Positions 48,272-57,681 of a stretch of 64,000 nucleotides of DNA are shown here, piece after piece. The DNA is taken from NCBI RefSeq assembly GCF_030499535.1, contig NZ_JASTLB010000001.1, positions 744,001 through 808,000 of the forward strand, written 5' to 3'. The notes beneath the pieces are model-generated. The model saw only the letters and a program-made list of their open reading frames with translations. It made no database searches and was not told the DNA's origin. Source of the stretch: Streptomyces sp. TG1A-8. Lineage in GTDB: Bacteria > Actinomycetota > Actinomycetes > Streptomycetales > Streptomycetaceae. Numbering within the stretch: position 1 is the stretch's first letter; every line of letters starts with the position of its first letter. A program made the position numbers and the translations under genes.

Positions 48272-49491
48272 CCGGTACCGAGACCGCCAGGATCGTCCTC
48301 GACCCCTTCGTCACCGACCTGGACGGTGAGAGCGCGGCGCTGCACGCGGCCGGCCCGCTGGCCGCCGTGGAGCTGCCGGGCGGCGTCCCGGTGTGGGCGG
48401 TCACCCACCACGCCGAGGCCAAGTCGCTGCTCACGGATCCGCGGCTGGTGAAGGACATCAACGTGTGGGGCGCCTGGCGGCGCGGTGAGATCCCGCCGGA
48501 CTGGCCGCTGATCGGCCTCGCCAACCCGGGCCGCTCCATGCTCACCGTGGACGGCGCCGACCACCGCCGGCTGCGCGCCCTGGTCGCGCAGGCGCTCACC
48601 CCGCGCCGGGTGGAGCTGATGCGCGGACGGATCGAGGGGCTGACCCGGGACCTGCTGGACGCGCTGCCCGCCGGCGAGGACGTCGTGGACCTGAAGGCGG
48701 CGTTCGCCCACCCGCTGCCCATGTACGTCGTCGCCGACCTCATGGGCATCGAGGAGGCGCGGCTGCCCCGGCTGAAGGTGCTGTTCGAGAAGTTCTTCTC
48801 GACGCAGACCCCGCCGCAGGAGGTCCTCGCGACCCTGACCGAGCTGGCCGGGATCATGGCCGCGACCGTGGCGGCCAAGCGGGCCGAGCCGGGCGAGGAC
48901 CTGACCAGCGCGCTGATCCTGGCCTCCGAGGACGGGGACCGGCTCACGGACGAGGAGATCGTCTCCACGCTCCAGCTCATGGTCGCGGCCGGTCACGAGA
49001 CGACGATCTCACTGATCGTCAACGCCGTCGTCAACCTCTCCACCCACCCCGGACAGCGGGCCCTGGTACTGAGCGGGGAGGCGGACTGGTCGGCGGTCGT
49101 GGAGGAGACCCTGCGCCGCTCCACCCCGACCACGCACGTCCTGATCCGCTTCGCGACCGAGGACGTGCCGGTCGGCGACCGGGTGATCCCGGCCGGGGAC
49201 GCGCTGATCGTGTCGTACGGGGCGATCGGCCGCGACGGGAGGGTGCACGGGCCGAGCGCCGGTGGGTTCGACATCACGCGCGGGACGCGCCACCGGCACA
49301 TCTCCTTCGGGCACGGGCCGCACGTCTGCCCCGGTGCCGCGCTCTCCCGTCTGGAGGCGGGCGTCGCCCTGCCCGCCCTGTACGCCCGCTTCCCGCGCCT
49401 GGAGCTCGCGGTGCCGGCCGGGGAACTGCGCAACAGGCCGGTGGTCACCCAGAACGACCTGTTCGAACTGCCGGTGCGGCTGAACCCCTAG
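48268..49491 (+). CDS. cvnF: cytochrome P450 CvnF, CYP154-like
   Basis: The 407-residue P450 is complete: I-helix LMVAAGHETTISLI (AGxET), K-helix EETLRRS with intact E-x-x-R, and haem loop ISFGHGPHVCPGAALSRLEA with Cys ligand. It matches CYP154, the usual partner of CYP157 in conservons. ATGA overlap couples it to cvnE. It ends the operon; the next promoter begins 16 bases later. Confidence 0.93.
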   Translation: MTGTETARIVLDPFVTDLDGESAALHAAGPLAAVELPGGVPVWAVTHHAEAKSLLTDPRLVKDINVWGAWRRGEIPPDWPLIGLANPGRSMLTVDGADHRRLRALVAQALTPRRVELMRGRIEGLTRDLLDALPAGEDVVDLKAAFAHPLPMYVVADLMGIEEARLPRLKVLFEKFFSTQTPPQEVLATLTELAGIMAATVAAKRAEPGEDLTSALILASEDGDRLTDEEIVSTLQLMVAAGHETTISLIVNAVVNLSTHPGQRALVLSGEADWSAVVEETLRRSTPTTHVLIRFATEDVPVGDRVIPAGDALIVSYGAIGRDGRVHGPSAGGFDITRGTRHRHISFGHGPHVCPGAALSRLEAGVALPALYARFPRLELAVPAGELRNRPVVTQNDLFELPVRLNP

Positions 49492-49507
49492 CGCCCGCCG
49501 GCCGGCC

Positions 49508-49538
49508 TTGACTTGGAGCGCGCTCCAGGCCGTAGCGT
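49508..49538 (+). promoter_or_regulatory. MerR-type promoter with 19-bp spacer and central palindrome
   Basis: TTGACT and TAGCGT are separated by 19 bases, the over-long spacing bound and untwisted by MerR-family activators. The spacer holds the perfect palindrome TGGAGCGCGCTCCA. The TTGACTTGGAGCGCGCTCCA layout is typical of MerR targets in actinobacteria. It drives the aldo/keto reductase gene; the regulator is not in this window. Confidence 0.8.
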
Positions 49539-49674
49539 CGCAGTCACCCACGCGGACGAAGGCGCCGTCGCGGCCGCCCGGGATGCCGGGCGGCGCGATC
49601 CGCCCCTCAATGGAGGAAGGCCCTCGTACCGCGGGGAACGACGTTCGAGTGTGCAGGAAAGGCTGGGACACCAC

Positions 49675-50664
<990 letters not shown>

Positions 50665-50798
50665 GCAACCGTCCCCGGCCCGGACCCGCCGTGCCGGCCG
50701 CACCGGCCCGGCGGGCGCGACGGCGGGTGCGGCCGGGGGCGGGTGTCCGGTTCCGGGCGGGGCGGGCCGGTGCCGGCCGCCCGGCCCGCCCGCACCTC

Positions 50799-51542
50799 TC
50801 ACCCGGCGGGCGCCGGTCGCCGGCCCGGCAGGTGGTACACGTGGAACGCCTGGCCGATCACCGGCTGGGCCACGTTGCGCACCCGCACGCCCCCGCTCGT
50901 CATCCCGTGCTCGGTGCCCGCGTGGGCGTGGCCGTGCACCGCCAGGTCCGCTCCCCCGGTGTCGATCGCCTCCGCGAGCAGGTAACTGCCGAGGAACGGG
51001 TAGATCTCCGGTGGCTCCCCCGCCAGCGTGTCCGGCACGGGCGAGAAGTGCGTCAGGGCGATCCGGACGTCGCAGCCCCGTTCGTCCAGCTCCTTCAGCG
51101 CGCCGAGCAGCCCGTCCGCGCACTGCCGGCTGTAGCGCACGAACTCCTTCATGACCGGCTCGCCGAACTCCCCGGCGCAGCGCCCGACGAACCCGCCGCC
51201 GAAGCCCTTCGTCCCGGCCACGCCGATCCGCGCGCCGTCGGCGGTGACGACGGCCGCCTGTCCCTCCAGGACCTGCGCGCCGGCGTCCCGGAGGATCGCG
51301 CAGACCTCCTCGGGCCGGTCGTCGTGGTGGTCGTGGTTGCCGAGCACGGCGACGACCGGCACCGCGAGGTCCTTGATCTCCCGGGCGACCACCCGGGCCT
51401 CCTCGGGGGTGCCGTGCCGGGTGAGGTCACCGGCGAGCAGCAGCACGTCGGCGCACTCGGGCAGCGTCTCGAACGACGGACGGAGGGTGCCCTGGCTCTC
51501 CGCCGCCATGTGGATGTCCCCCACGGCCGCGATCCGGATCAT
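50799..51542 (-). CDS. calcineurin-like metallophosphoesterase
   Basis: The 247-residue enzyme has all five di-metal motifs in order: AAVGDIHMA, LLAGDLTRHG, VLGNHDHHDD, ALTHFSP and VHGHAHAG. It should hydrolyse phosphoesters in the cytoplasm; the substrate is unknown. Its ATG overlaps the BON gene stop as ATGA, so the three genes of this run are coupled. Confidence 0.92.
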   Translation of the reverse strand: MIRIAAVGDIHMAAESQGTLRPSFETLPECADVLLLAGDLTRHGTPEEARVVAREIKDLAVPVVAVLGNHDHHDDRPEEVCAILRDAGAQVLEGQAAVVTADGARIGVAGTKGFGGGFVGRCAGEFGEPVMKEFVRYSRQCADGLLGALKELDERGCDVRIALTHFSPVPDTLAGEPPEIYPFLGSYLLAEAIDTGGADLAVHGHAHAGTEHGMTSGGVRVRNVAQPVIGQAFHVYHLPGRRPAPAG

Positions 51543-51826
51543 GACAGGTCCTCCCCGTGGTCGGGCGAGGCGGTCCCGGCGACGAGGAGGTCGCAGTGGA
51601 CCGGGTGCCCCGCCAGTTCCTCGCGGGCCGTGCGCAGGATCTCGTCCCGGCACTGGGTGGACGGCACGGTGCCGGTCAGCAGCACGGAGTCGCCGTGCAC
51701 GGACACCCGTACGCCGAGTTCGCCGAGGGTTCCCGAGGCGAGGTGCTCGGCGAGATGGGCGACGCGGTACTCCAGGTTGAGGCCCGCCGCGTCCGCCGGC
51801 GGACGGCTCACGTCGTGGTCGGTCAT
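51539..51826 (-). CDS. small BON-domain protein
   Basis: The 95-residue protein has one BON-like unit: VRVSVHGDSVLLTGTVPSTQCRDEILRTAREELAGHPVHCDL, after a short helical start (YRVAHLAEHLASG). BON domains bind membranes or lipids or act as small ligand modules. No signal peptide is present. It overlaps genes on both sides (ATGA each). Confidence 0.8.
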   Translation of the reverse strand: MTDHDVSRPPADAAGLNLEYRVAHLAEHLASGTLGELGVRVSVHGDSVLLTGTVPSTQCRDEILRTAREELAGHPVHCDLLVAGTASPDHGEDLS

Positions 51827-52503
51827 GAGAACCCTTCCCGGGGGTCGATCACGTTCATGCGTTCGAGCAGGAAGAGGAAGGCGGCGGGCATCGGCTCGTC
51901 GCCGCAGGCGTCCCGCACCTCGTCCCAGTCGACCTTCTCGCGCACGGCGCGCGCCACCGGCAGCACCGAGCCGAAGTCGCAGTAGTGCTCCGAGAAGGCG
52001 CTGATCAGACTGCGGATCAGGTCGGTCGGGGACAGCACGGGCATGATGACGGAGTCGACCGGGAGGCGCTGCGCCCGGTCGAGCATGTCCTTGGTGACCG
52101 GCCGGTGGGCCAGCGCGAAGATGATGTCGACGTCCTGCCCGTGGCAGGTCGTCTTCAGCAACCAGTCCTCCGGCGGCTGCCGCACTTCGAGACCGGCCTC
52201 CCGCAGGCTGGCGGCCACCGCTTCGGCGTCCCCGGGCAGCACGCAGAAGTCCGCGTCGTGCTGGAGGTGCCGGCTTCCGCCGTGGGCGTAGACGGCCACG
52301 CTGCCGGCCAGCGCGAAGGGGTGCCCCCTCTTCTTCAGGAGGGCGCCGATCTGCTTGGCCGCCTCCAGGATCGCCTGGCTGCGGTCGTGCGGCAGGTTCT
52401 CCGCCTCCGGTGCGGGCGACACCGTCCGCCCGTCCGGCGCGAGGCGGAGTCCGGTGACCTCCGGTCGCCGCGCGGATGCGGTTTCCTCCCCGTTCTGCGT
52501 CAT
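51823..52503 (-). CDS. nucleotidyltransferase-fold protein
   Basis: The 226-residue protein has a minimal nucleotidyltransferase core: FALAGSVAVYAHGGSRHLQHDADFCV, with the G-S and D-x-D metal-binding pattern, and the third acid in HGQDVDIIFALAH. The sequence TDLIRSLISAFSEHYCDFG follows. It resembles the DUF6036/AbiEii-like actinobacterial group without its usual toxin partner. ATG 52503 has GGAG 5 bases before; GTG 52518 is an alternative. It leads the NTase-BON-phosphoesterase operon. The joint job is unknown; a nucleotide-based modification and its removal is conceivable. Confidence 0.78.
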   Translation of the reverse strand: MTQNGEETASARRPEVTGLRLAPDGRTVSPAPEAENLPHDRSQAILEAAKQIGALLKKRGHPFALAGSVAVYAHGGSRHLQHDADFCVLPGDAEAVAASLREAGLEVRQPPEDWLLKTTCHGQDVDIIFALAHRPVTKDMLDRAQRLPVDSVIMPVLSPTDLIRSLISAFSEHYCDFGSVLPVARAVREKVDWDEVRDACGDEPMPAAFLFLLERMNVIDPREGFS

Positions 52504-52672
52504 GGCCTCTCCATTCACGGCACCCAGCGCCCCGGGCGGTCCCGGGGGACGTCCGGGTACCCGGCGTGCCCGCACCGACACCGCCCGACCGGGTGCGCAC
52601 GTGACGGCGCGCCGGGTCCGCGGACACGCCGCGTGGGCACCGGTCCCGGGGCCGGCGGCGGGTCCGCGGCGG

Positions 52673-53488
52673 TCAGGGCTTGCGGGCCACCGCGCCGTAC
52701 ATGGCGATGTCCTCGTCGCGGATGCCCTGGTCGCCGGTGCCGTCGGGGCGCCACTTGTGCACCTGGACGATGCCCGGCTCGACCAGTTCCAGGCCCTCGA
52801 AGAACTCGCGGGCCTCGTCGGGGGTGCGCAGCCGCATCGGCATGTTGCGCGCCGCGTACTCGCGGGCGACCCGGCCCACCTCCTCGGGCGCGAACTCGGC
52901 GGTGCCGATGGACATCGCCAGGTGGCTGCCGGAGGGCAGCGGCTCCAGCAGCCGCCGTACGACACCGACCGCGTCGTCCGCGTCGAGCATGAAGTGGACG
53001 ATGGCGATGACGGTGAGCGCGACGGGCTCGCCCAGGTCGAGGGTGTCGCGCAGTTCGGGGGCGCCCAGGATGGCCGCCGGGTCGCGGAAGTCGGCCTCGA
53101 CGTACGACGTCCGGCCCTCGGGCGAGCTGGCCAGCAGACCCTGGGAGAGGGTGAGGACGATCGGGTCGTTGTCGACGTAGACGACCCGGGACTCGGGCGC
53201 CACCGCCTGGGCGATCTCGTGGAGGTTGGGCGAGGTGGGGATGCCGGTGCCGATGTCCAGGAACTGGCGTATGCCGGCCTCCTGAGCGAGCCAGCGCACG
53301 GCGCGGTTCATCCAGTCGCGGTTGGCGCGCATGTGGACCGGGAGGGCGGGCCACTCCCGGACCATGGCGTCGCCCGCCTCCTGGTCGGCGGGGTAGTAGT
53401 CCTTCCCGCCGAGGATGTAGTCGTAGATGCGGGCGGAATGGGCGTTCTCGGTGTCGATGCGGTCGGCCGGCCATCCGTTGTCGGGCAA
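52673..53488 (-). CDS. SAM-dependent methyltransferase, SAV2177/DUF574 family
   Basis: The 271-residue protein shows the family markers ARIYDYILGGKDYYPADQE near the start, RANRDWMNRAVRWLA, then FLDIGTGIPTSPNLHE as the SAM motif, VVYVDNDPIVL and AIVHFMLDADD. This large Streptomyces family (for example SAV2177) has no proven substrate. TTG 53488 is chosen with AGGGAGA 8 bases upstream. It lies downstream of the XRE/DUF397 pair on the same strand, a frequent arrangement. Confidence 0.92.
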   Translation of the reverse strand: MPDNGWPADRIDTENAHSARIYDYILGGKDYYPADQEAGDAMVREWPALPVHMRANRDWMNRAVRWLAQEAGIRQFLDIGTGIPTSPNLHEIAQAVAPESRVVYVDNDPIVLTLSQGLLASSPEGRTSYVEADFRDPAAILGAPELRDTLDLGEPVALTVIAIVHFMLDADDAVGVVRRLLEPLPSGSHLAMSIGTAEFAPEEVGRVAREYAARNMPMRLRTPDEAREFFEGLELVEPGIVQVHKWRPDGTGDQGIRDEDIAMYGAVARKP

Positions 53489-53581
53489 CGCCGTGTCTCC
53501 CTTTCGGGTCGGGGGGTGGGGCGTGCGCCAATGTACGTGCGTCGAGGGCCGATCGGGAGTGCGCCGGTGGTGCCGGGGCGG

Positions 53582-53818
53582 TCAGAGCAGGAAGTCGGCG
53601 TCGCCCTCCTTGACCCCGGTCAGGAAGTCCGCCATCTCGCGGGGCGTGAACACCAGCGCCGGCCCGTCGGGGTCGATGGACTGGCGCACGGCGACCCGGC
53701 CGTCGGCGAGCTTCTTCACCTCCACGCAGGCCCCGCCGGCGTCGTCGCTCCACGGCTTGGTCCAGCCGCGGGCGCCCAGGTGCCGGGCCGGCATGCCGTT
53801 GCGTGGGGGAGGGTGCAC
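53582..53818 (-). CDS. DUF397 protein
   Basis: The 78-residue protein has the DUF397 pattern: WTKPWSDDAGGACVEVKKL, VAVRQSIDPDGPALVFTPREMADFLTGVKEG. These proteins are encoded beside XRE/DUF5753 regulators and are thought to work as an antagonist or partner of them, as in the BldB/WhiJ-related systems. GTG 53818 follows GGAG by 7 bases at the end of the regulator gene. Confidence 0.92.
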   Translation of the reverse strand: MHPPPRNGMPARHLGARGWTKPWSDDAGGACVEVKKLADGRVAVRQSIDPDGPALVFTPREMADFLTGVKEGDADFLL

Positions 53819-53819
53819 C

Positions 53820-54686
53820 TCACAGCTCCTTCCGGATCGCGCCGAGCAGCGCCTCGGTCTTCTTGGCGGATGCCGCCTGGGCGCCCAGGCGGTCCATGGC
53901 CTCCCGGTACCTCACGACGTCGTCGGCCTTGTCCAGGTAGACGGCGCCGACCAGGCTGTTCAGGTAGACGATGTCCGGCAGCTCGCGGGCCCGGAACCGG
54001 AAGAGGTGGAAGGCGCCCGCCCGCATCGCGGGGTGCGGGCCGTTGGCGAACGGCATGAGCTGCACGGTCACGTGCGGCAGCCGGTTCAGCTCGACGAGGC
54101 GGTCGATCTGCGCGCGCATCACGCCGGGTCCCCCGACCGGCCAGCGCAGGACGGTCTCGTCCATGACGACCCACAGGCGCGGCGGGCCCTGGCGGACCAG
54201 CAGCTCCTGGCGGCGCATGCGCAGGGCGACCCGGCGCTCCGCCGCCTCGGCCGGGGCGCCGGTGCCCAGCAGGGCGCGCGCGTAGTCCTCCGTCTGCAGC
54301 AGGCCGTGCACGAACTGGTTCTCGTAGGCGCGGATCTGCAGCGCCGCCTGCTCCAGGCTGAGGTAGGCGTCGAACCAGTCCGGCACGACGTCGCGGTAGG
54401 CGTGCCACCAGCCGCGCTTGTTGGCCTCGCGCACCGAGTGCAGGAAGGTGTCGATCTCCCCCCGGTCGGTGACGCCGTAGACCTGGAGCAGTTTCTCGGC
54501 GTCCGTGAGGCGGAGCCGGGCGACCTTGGCGGCCTCCATGCGGCGGATGGTGGAGTGGCTGACGCCGATGGCCGCGCCCGCCTGTTCGAAGGTCAGGCCG
54601 GCCCGGGTGCGCAGTGCCTCCAGTCGCCGGCCGAGGATCATGCGCAGGACGGACGGGGCTCCGCCCCAGTCACTCTCCGCGGTCAA
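53820..54686 (-). CDS. XRE-family regulator with DUF5753 domain
   Basis: The 288-residue protein has an N-terminal helix-turn-helix (LEALRTRAGLTFEQAGAAIGVSHSTIRRMEA, about residues 21-52). The DUF5753 domain follows: VPDWFDAYLSLEQAALQIRAYENQFVHGLLQTEDYARALL, and VTVQLMPFANGPHPAM. WhiJ-like proteins of this type control development in Streptomyces together with small DUF397 partners. TTG 54686 follows GGGGAGTGGGGC. The promoter region upstream contains an AT-rich spot (GAAATTTTCAAC at about 54792). Confidence 0.92.
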   Translation of the reverse strand: MTAESDWGGAPSVLRMILGRRLEALRTRAGLTFEQAGAAIGVSHSTIRRMEAAKVARLRLTDAEKLLQVYGVTDRGEIDTFLHSVREANKRGWWHAYRDVVPDWFDAYLSLEQAALQIRAYENQFVHGLLQTEDYARALLGTGAPAEAAERRVALRMRRQELLVRQGPPRLWVVMDETVLRWPVGGPGVMRAQIDRLVELNRLPHVTVQLMPFANGPHPAMRAGAFHLFRFRARELPDIVYLNSLVGAVYLDKADDVVRYREAMDRLGAQAASAKKTEALLGAIRKEL

Positions 54687-55350
54687 GCCCCACTCCCCTC
54701 ACGCCGGTCCCGGAACCACCGTCTCACGTGGCCGGAGCCGTGCACCCCTGCGATCGCGCCTCGCCCGCAGCAGCATGCACGGGACCGCCTGAAATTTTCA
54801 ACTTGCCGGTTGCGGGCCGTTGTTGGCTGATGCCACAGTGGACCCACTGCTCCGGCCGACCGACGGAGCGGGCGGCGCGGCCCGGTCGGGAGAGGGTGGG
54901 CCGCACCACGGCCCCGCACGGGGGCGGTGTGTCGTCTGCTGCGTGAGCGGCCGGCCCAGGCCCCACCGCCCCCCCCACGACGCGCGGCCGGACGAAAGGC
55001 GTACGGCGATGGCTCCGCCCCTCCTTCCCCCAACCGCCGCACCCCCGGCCGGACACCGACGACCGCCCGCTCCGGCCGGTGCCCCCGGCCGGCCTCCCCC
55101 GGCCCGTCTGGAGGCGGGCGTCCGCGTCGACTCCCCGGGTCCGACGGCCCCGACCGGCTCGCTTCCGGGGCCGCTCCCCCGGCCCGCCGCCCGCGGTGCG
55201 CGGGGCCGCCCCGCCGCCACCCGGCCGGACCGCACGCGCCGCCGTCGCGGAACCGCCGCCGGCGCCCCGCGCCCGGGAGGCGGCCGGCCCCACGCCGGAC
55301 GCCGCCCTCCCCCGGACCATCCCCCACTCGTCCGAAGGACCCACAAGCCC
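54687..55350. other. intergenic region, no convincing gene
   Basis: The first 170 bases hold the XRE gene promoter. The rest is Pro/Arg-coding low-complexity GC-rich sequence in every frame. A start at ATG 55003 with GAAAGG 9 bases before would run in frame into the small peptide at 55351, but residues 1-116 look non-coding. Confidence 0.4.
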
Positions 55351-55449
55351 ATGACCCAGTACGCACCCGGTTCCGACCCGTCCGCCGACCCGTCCTGGAC
55401 CCGCACCCGCCCGAAGCCGGGCACCGACCCCGACACCGGCCGCATCTGA
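55351..55449 (+). CDS. possible 32-residue peptide
   Basis: A short frame begins MTQYAPGSDPSADPSWTRT and ends GTDPDTGRI. Codon use is strongly Streptomyces-like (GC-ending third positions throughout), and GAAGGACCC precedes the ATG at a long distance. The peptide is Asp/Pro/Thr-rich with one Trp and no Cys. Its function is unknown. It precedes a methyltransferase gene by 257 bases on the same strand. Confidence 0.4.
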   Translation: MTQYAPGSDPSADPSWTRTRPKPGTDPDTGRI

Positions 55450-55706
55450 CCGGCTCCGGTCACCGGAGGGCGCGCCGGCCGGGCCGGCGGGGCTGCCGGA
55501 CCCGCTGCCGGTCAGCCGCGGGTCCGGCCGCGGCGGTTCCGGCCGCCCCCTCGCCCGCTGCCGTGCGGGGCGCCGGACCGTTCACGCGCCGCGCGCCCCG
55601 CCGCACGCGTACCACCTCCGCGAGCGGTGCCGGCGCGCCGTTGTGGACGCCCGGAGCGGGGTGCGACGATGCCCCGGCAGTCGACAGGACGACAGGGGGA
55701 GCCGTC

Positions 55707-56348
55707 GTGGCCGAGGACGAGGACCGGGCACCGGCCGCCGTGGTGTTCGACGCGCTGGGACTCGACTACGAGAAGGCGTTCGCCTCCTGCGAGGCGCACC
55801 GGGCGTCGCTGCGGTGGCTGCTGGACGGACTGGCGCCGGGCAGCCGGGTGCTGGACGTGGGCAGCGGAACCGGCAGGCCGACCGCGTGGACCCTGAGCGG
55901 GGCGGGACACCGGGTGCTGGGCGTCGACGTCTCCCCGGTGATGGTCGCCCTCGCCTCCCGGCAGGTGCCGCAGGCCGTCTTCCGGCTCGCCGACATCCGC
56001 CGGCTCCCGCTCGCCGAGGGCTCCTTCGACGCGGTGTGCGTGTACTTCTCACTGCTGCAGATGTCCCGCGCCGAGCAGGCGTCCGTGGTGGCCTCCCTGG
56101 CCCGGGCGCTGCGGCCCGGCGGCCTCGCCGTGCTGGCCACCGTGCCCCTCGACGCGGACGCCGCCGAGGGGCGGTTCATGGGACAACCGGTGCGGGTGAC
56201 GAGCTTCGCCGCCGCGGCCTTCACCGAACTGGTGGCCGGGGCGGGCCTGACGGTGCTGTCCGAGCACCACGCCCTGTTCACCCCGGCCCATCCCGACGCC
56301 GTGCCCGAGCCGCACCTCTTCCTGTACTGCCGGCGGGACGGGGACTGA
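55707..56348 (+). CDS. class I SAM-dependent methyltransferase
   Basis: The 213-residue enzyme has motif I VLDVGSGTGRPT (about residue 52), motif post-I VLGVDVSP, FRLADIRRLPLAEGSFDAVCVYFSLLQM and LRPGGLAVLATVP. The last part (VRVTSFAAAAFTELVAGAGLTVLSE) matches the UbiE/type-11 group. The methyl acceptor is unknown. GTG 55707 follows GGGGGAG by 4-5 bases. The 257 bases before it hold no gene. Confidence 0.9.
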   Translation: MAEDEDRAPAAVVFDALGLDYEKAFASCEAHRASLRWLLDGLAPGSRVLDVGSGTGRPTAWTLSGAGHRVLGVDVSPVMVALASRQVPQAVFRLADIRRLPLAEGSFDAVCVYFSLLQMSRAEQASVVASLARALRPGGLAVLATVPLDADAAEGRFMGQPVRVTSFAAAAFTELVAGAGLTVLSEHHALFTPAHPDAVPEPHLFLYCRRDGD

Positions 56349-56528
56349 GCCCGTCAGGGCGTCAGGGGCAGGTACCGGCAGGTGGCGGAGGCGGGCCTGC
56401 CGGAGAGGCGGTCGGTCAGCCAGCCGAGTTGAGTAAGTTACCGGTGGTGGCCCGTGGAGGGTCACGGTTGGGCAACGTGATCTCCCGTCAGCCGCGGTCG
56501 CCGGCCGGCATGCCCACGGCGGTGGTGT

Positions 56529-56871
56529 TCAGTCCGTGATCGTTCGGTCCGTGGCCGTGGCCCGCCCCAGGTAGGTGAGCGGACCGGCGTCCGCGACCGG
56601 GATCTCGTGGAAGCCCAGCCGGTCGTAGAAGGCCCGGGCGGCCGTGTTGGCGGTGACCGTGCCGAGGTGGACGGCCGGGACGCCCCGCCCGTGCAGGGCG
56701 TCCAGCAGCGTGCGCATCAACCGCCGGCCGTGTCCGCGCCGCTGCCAGGCCGGCAGCAGGTCGATGTGCAGGTGGGCGGGGTACGCGGCGAGTTCGGGCA
56801 CGAGCATGCGCTCGGGGTGGTGCAGGAGGCCGGTCATCTCCTCGGTGGGCGTGCGCGGCGCCCCGGCGGGG
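56529..56871 (-). pseudogene. C-terminal fragment of a GNAT acetyltransferase
   Basis: About 112 residues of an acetyltransferase remain: [32 protein letters not shown] with the acetyl-CoA loop QRRGHGR, then [25 protein letters not shown]. The N-terminal third of the domain (first strands and helices) is missing; upstream the frame continues only through DUF1996-related DNA in the wrong frame. It is an inactive remnant unless an unusual start is used. Confidence 0.75.
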
Positions 56872-57282
56872 GGCGTCGTTGGACTGGTTGCCGACGTAGT
56901 CGTGGACGTGGTGGGCGCCGTTGGGGACCCCGGGGGCGACGATGACGTTGTCGGAGTTGAACAGGCCGCCCGCGTTGACGCCGCAGTCGGAGGTGAAGGT
57001 GCCGCGCGAGGCACCGGCCCGGCGGGGCGGCTCCGGCACGTTGGGCCGTACGGCGGTGATGTCGGCGTAGTCGGAGGTGAAGGGGCCGGTGCCGCCCTGG
57101 CCGGCACCGTTGCCGCCCTGGCCGCCGGCCTGCCGGGCGGACCCGGCACCGCTCCCGCCGCCTCCGGCGGCCGGGGCGTGGACGTTCGCGGCGACGAGCC
57201 CGCTTCCGCCGAGCACCAGGGCCACCGCGGTGAGGGTCGCGCGCCGGGCGCCGGCCGGGCGTCTGCGCGTGGTGCGTACCAA
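56872..57282 (-). pseudogene. N-terminal fragment of a secreted DUF1996 protein
   Basis: From TTG 57282 the sequence has a signal peptide ([20 protein letters not shown]), a Gly-rich linker and the start of the DUF1996 domain: [42 protein letters not shown]. It breaks off about residue 137 of an expected 400 or more, exactly where GNAT-derived DNA begins. The frame then runs on as nonsense to 56488. Confidence 0.75.
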
Positions 57283-57681
57283 GGTCTTCCCCCCTGCGGG
57301 TCGCGGCGGTGGACGCGGGGTCCCCGGCCCCGTACGGACGGCGGCGCCGCCGCGTCCGACCGGACCGGCGGTTCACGGCGAACCCGCGGGAGAACCCTGC
57401 CACACCGGACCGCGGCCGGGCGCGGCTCCCCGCCCCGCGGCCGGGCGGGCGGGAACGGCGGGACCGGCCCGACCGGTTGGACCGGTTGGACCAGCACCCG
57501 GTCCGTCCGCCGGACGACGCGGTGAACGCCGCGCACGCGTATCGGACATCGCGCTCCCCGACCTTCACACGGGGCACACGAGTTGGCTAGGTTGACGCCG
57601 GGCCGCCCGGCTCACCTCCCCCACCGACCCCGGGCACACCGGCCCGGCCGCCCCGTGGGGCGAGGAAGGAGCACGTCCTCC
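57283..57681. other. intergenic region, no gene seen
   Basis: The 399 bases between the DUF1996 fragment and the NlpC/P60 gene contain a tandem ACCGGTTGG repeat (about 57474-57491) and a possible promoter near 57585 (TTGGCTAGGTTGAC). No frame looks coding. Confidence 0.45.
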
